Positions 6,921-6,950 of a stretch of 6,950 bases of DNA are shown here, piece after piece; within the stretch, counting starts at the first letter, position 1; each line of letters begins with the position of its first letter. Both the position numbers and the translations under genes were made by a program. The notes beneath the pieces were generated by a model. That model searched no databases. It saw only the letters and a program-made list of their open reading frames with translations, and had not been told where the DNA came from. Source of the DNA: Betaproteobacteria bacterium (GTDB taxonomy: Bacteria > Pseudomonadota > Gammaproteobacteria > Burkholderiales > Eutrophovitaceae); the NCBI GenBank assembly GCA_009886305.1, contig QXZO01000019.1:1-6950 (forward strand). Direction: 5' to 3'.

Positions 6921-6939
6921 AGGCTTTAAAATAGGTGCT
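6921..6939. promoter_or_regulatory. Degenerate NtrC-like half-site, repeat copy 2
   Basis: Second copy of the repeat at 6858-6876, offset by exactly 63 bp. It again ends in GGTGCT after an A/T-rich core, with a poor left half. It lies over 200 bases upstream of the predicted transcription start, so it may belong to the glnK enhancer region or to something beyond the window edge. Confidence 0.3.
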
Positions 6940-6950
6940 GCGATTTTTGG

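Noticed and set aside
1..6950. CRISPR arrays, tRNA or rRNA genes, insertion sequences, toxin-antitoxin or defence genes
   Set aside because: No regularly spaced repeats, tRNA-like folds, transposase motifs or unassigned coding stretches were seen; nearly all of the window is accounted for by conserved genes.

Overview
The window carries one run of seven genes, all on the minus strand, reading from high to low coordinates: glnK, amtB, (terminator), gshB, an EIIA-Man-type PTS gene, ptsH, ptsI, holA and the first 108 codons of proA, which runs off the left edge. Protein resemblance and gene order suggest a proteobacterium, most likely betaproteobacterial. The set glnK-amtB next to a glutathione gene and an EIIA-HPr-EI cluster, the holA-proA pair, and a ProA N-terminus with the M-x4-YMT-x-LG layout all point that way. 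Base composition is moderate and no gene stands out as foreign. Assignment below class level is not supported.

Right end (about 6629-6950): non-coding control region. A near-consensus sigma-54 promoter (6721-6736) faces glnK. Upstream of it lie a good NtrC-like dyad (6801-6817) and further GGTGC half-sites, two of them inside a degenerate repeat spaced 63 bp apart. This is the expected layout for nitrogen-limitation control of the PII protein and its ammonium channel. glnK and amtB (6628 down to 4976) form an operon closed by a strong intrinsic terminator at 4923-4947.

Middle (4818 down to 1396): gshB, EIIA, ptsH and ptsI are separated by 15, 12 and 57 bp and are probably one transcription unit, with a possible extended -10 promoter at 4881-4889. 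The phosphotransfer residues of EI (His194, Cys506), HPr (His15) and EIIA (His9) are all present. No sugar permease (IIB/IIC) is encoded here, so the chain looks like a regulatory PTS. gshB makes glutathione from gamma-glutamylcysteine, but its usual partner gshA is not in the window.

Left end: holA (clamp-loader delta subunit) starts with GTG only 8 bp after ptsI, and proA follows 52 bp after holA. holA-proA is a familiar pair, but in many relatives it sits behind leuS-lptE, so the ptsI/holA junction looks like a synteny breakpoint.

I did not find a new biological system. The window is conserved core metabolism and regulation; the points of interest are the nitrogen-control region and two departures from usual gene order.
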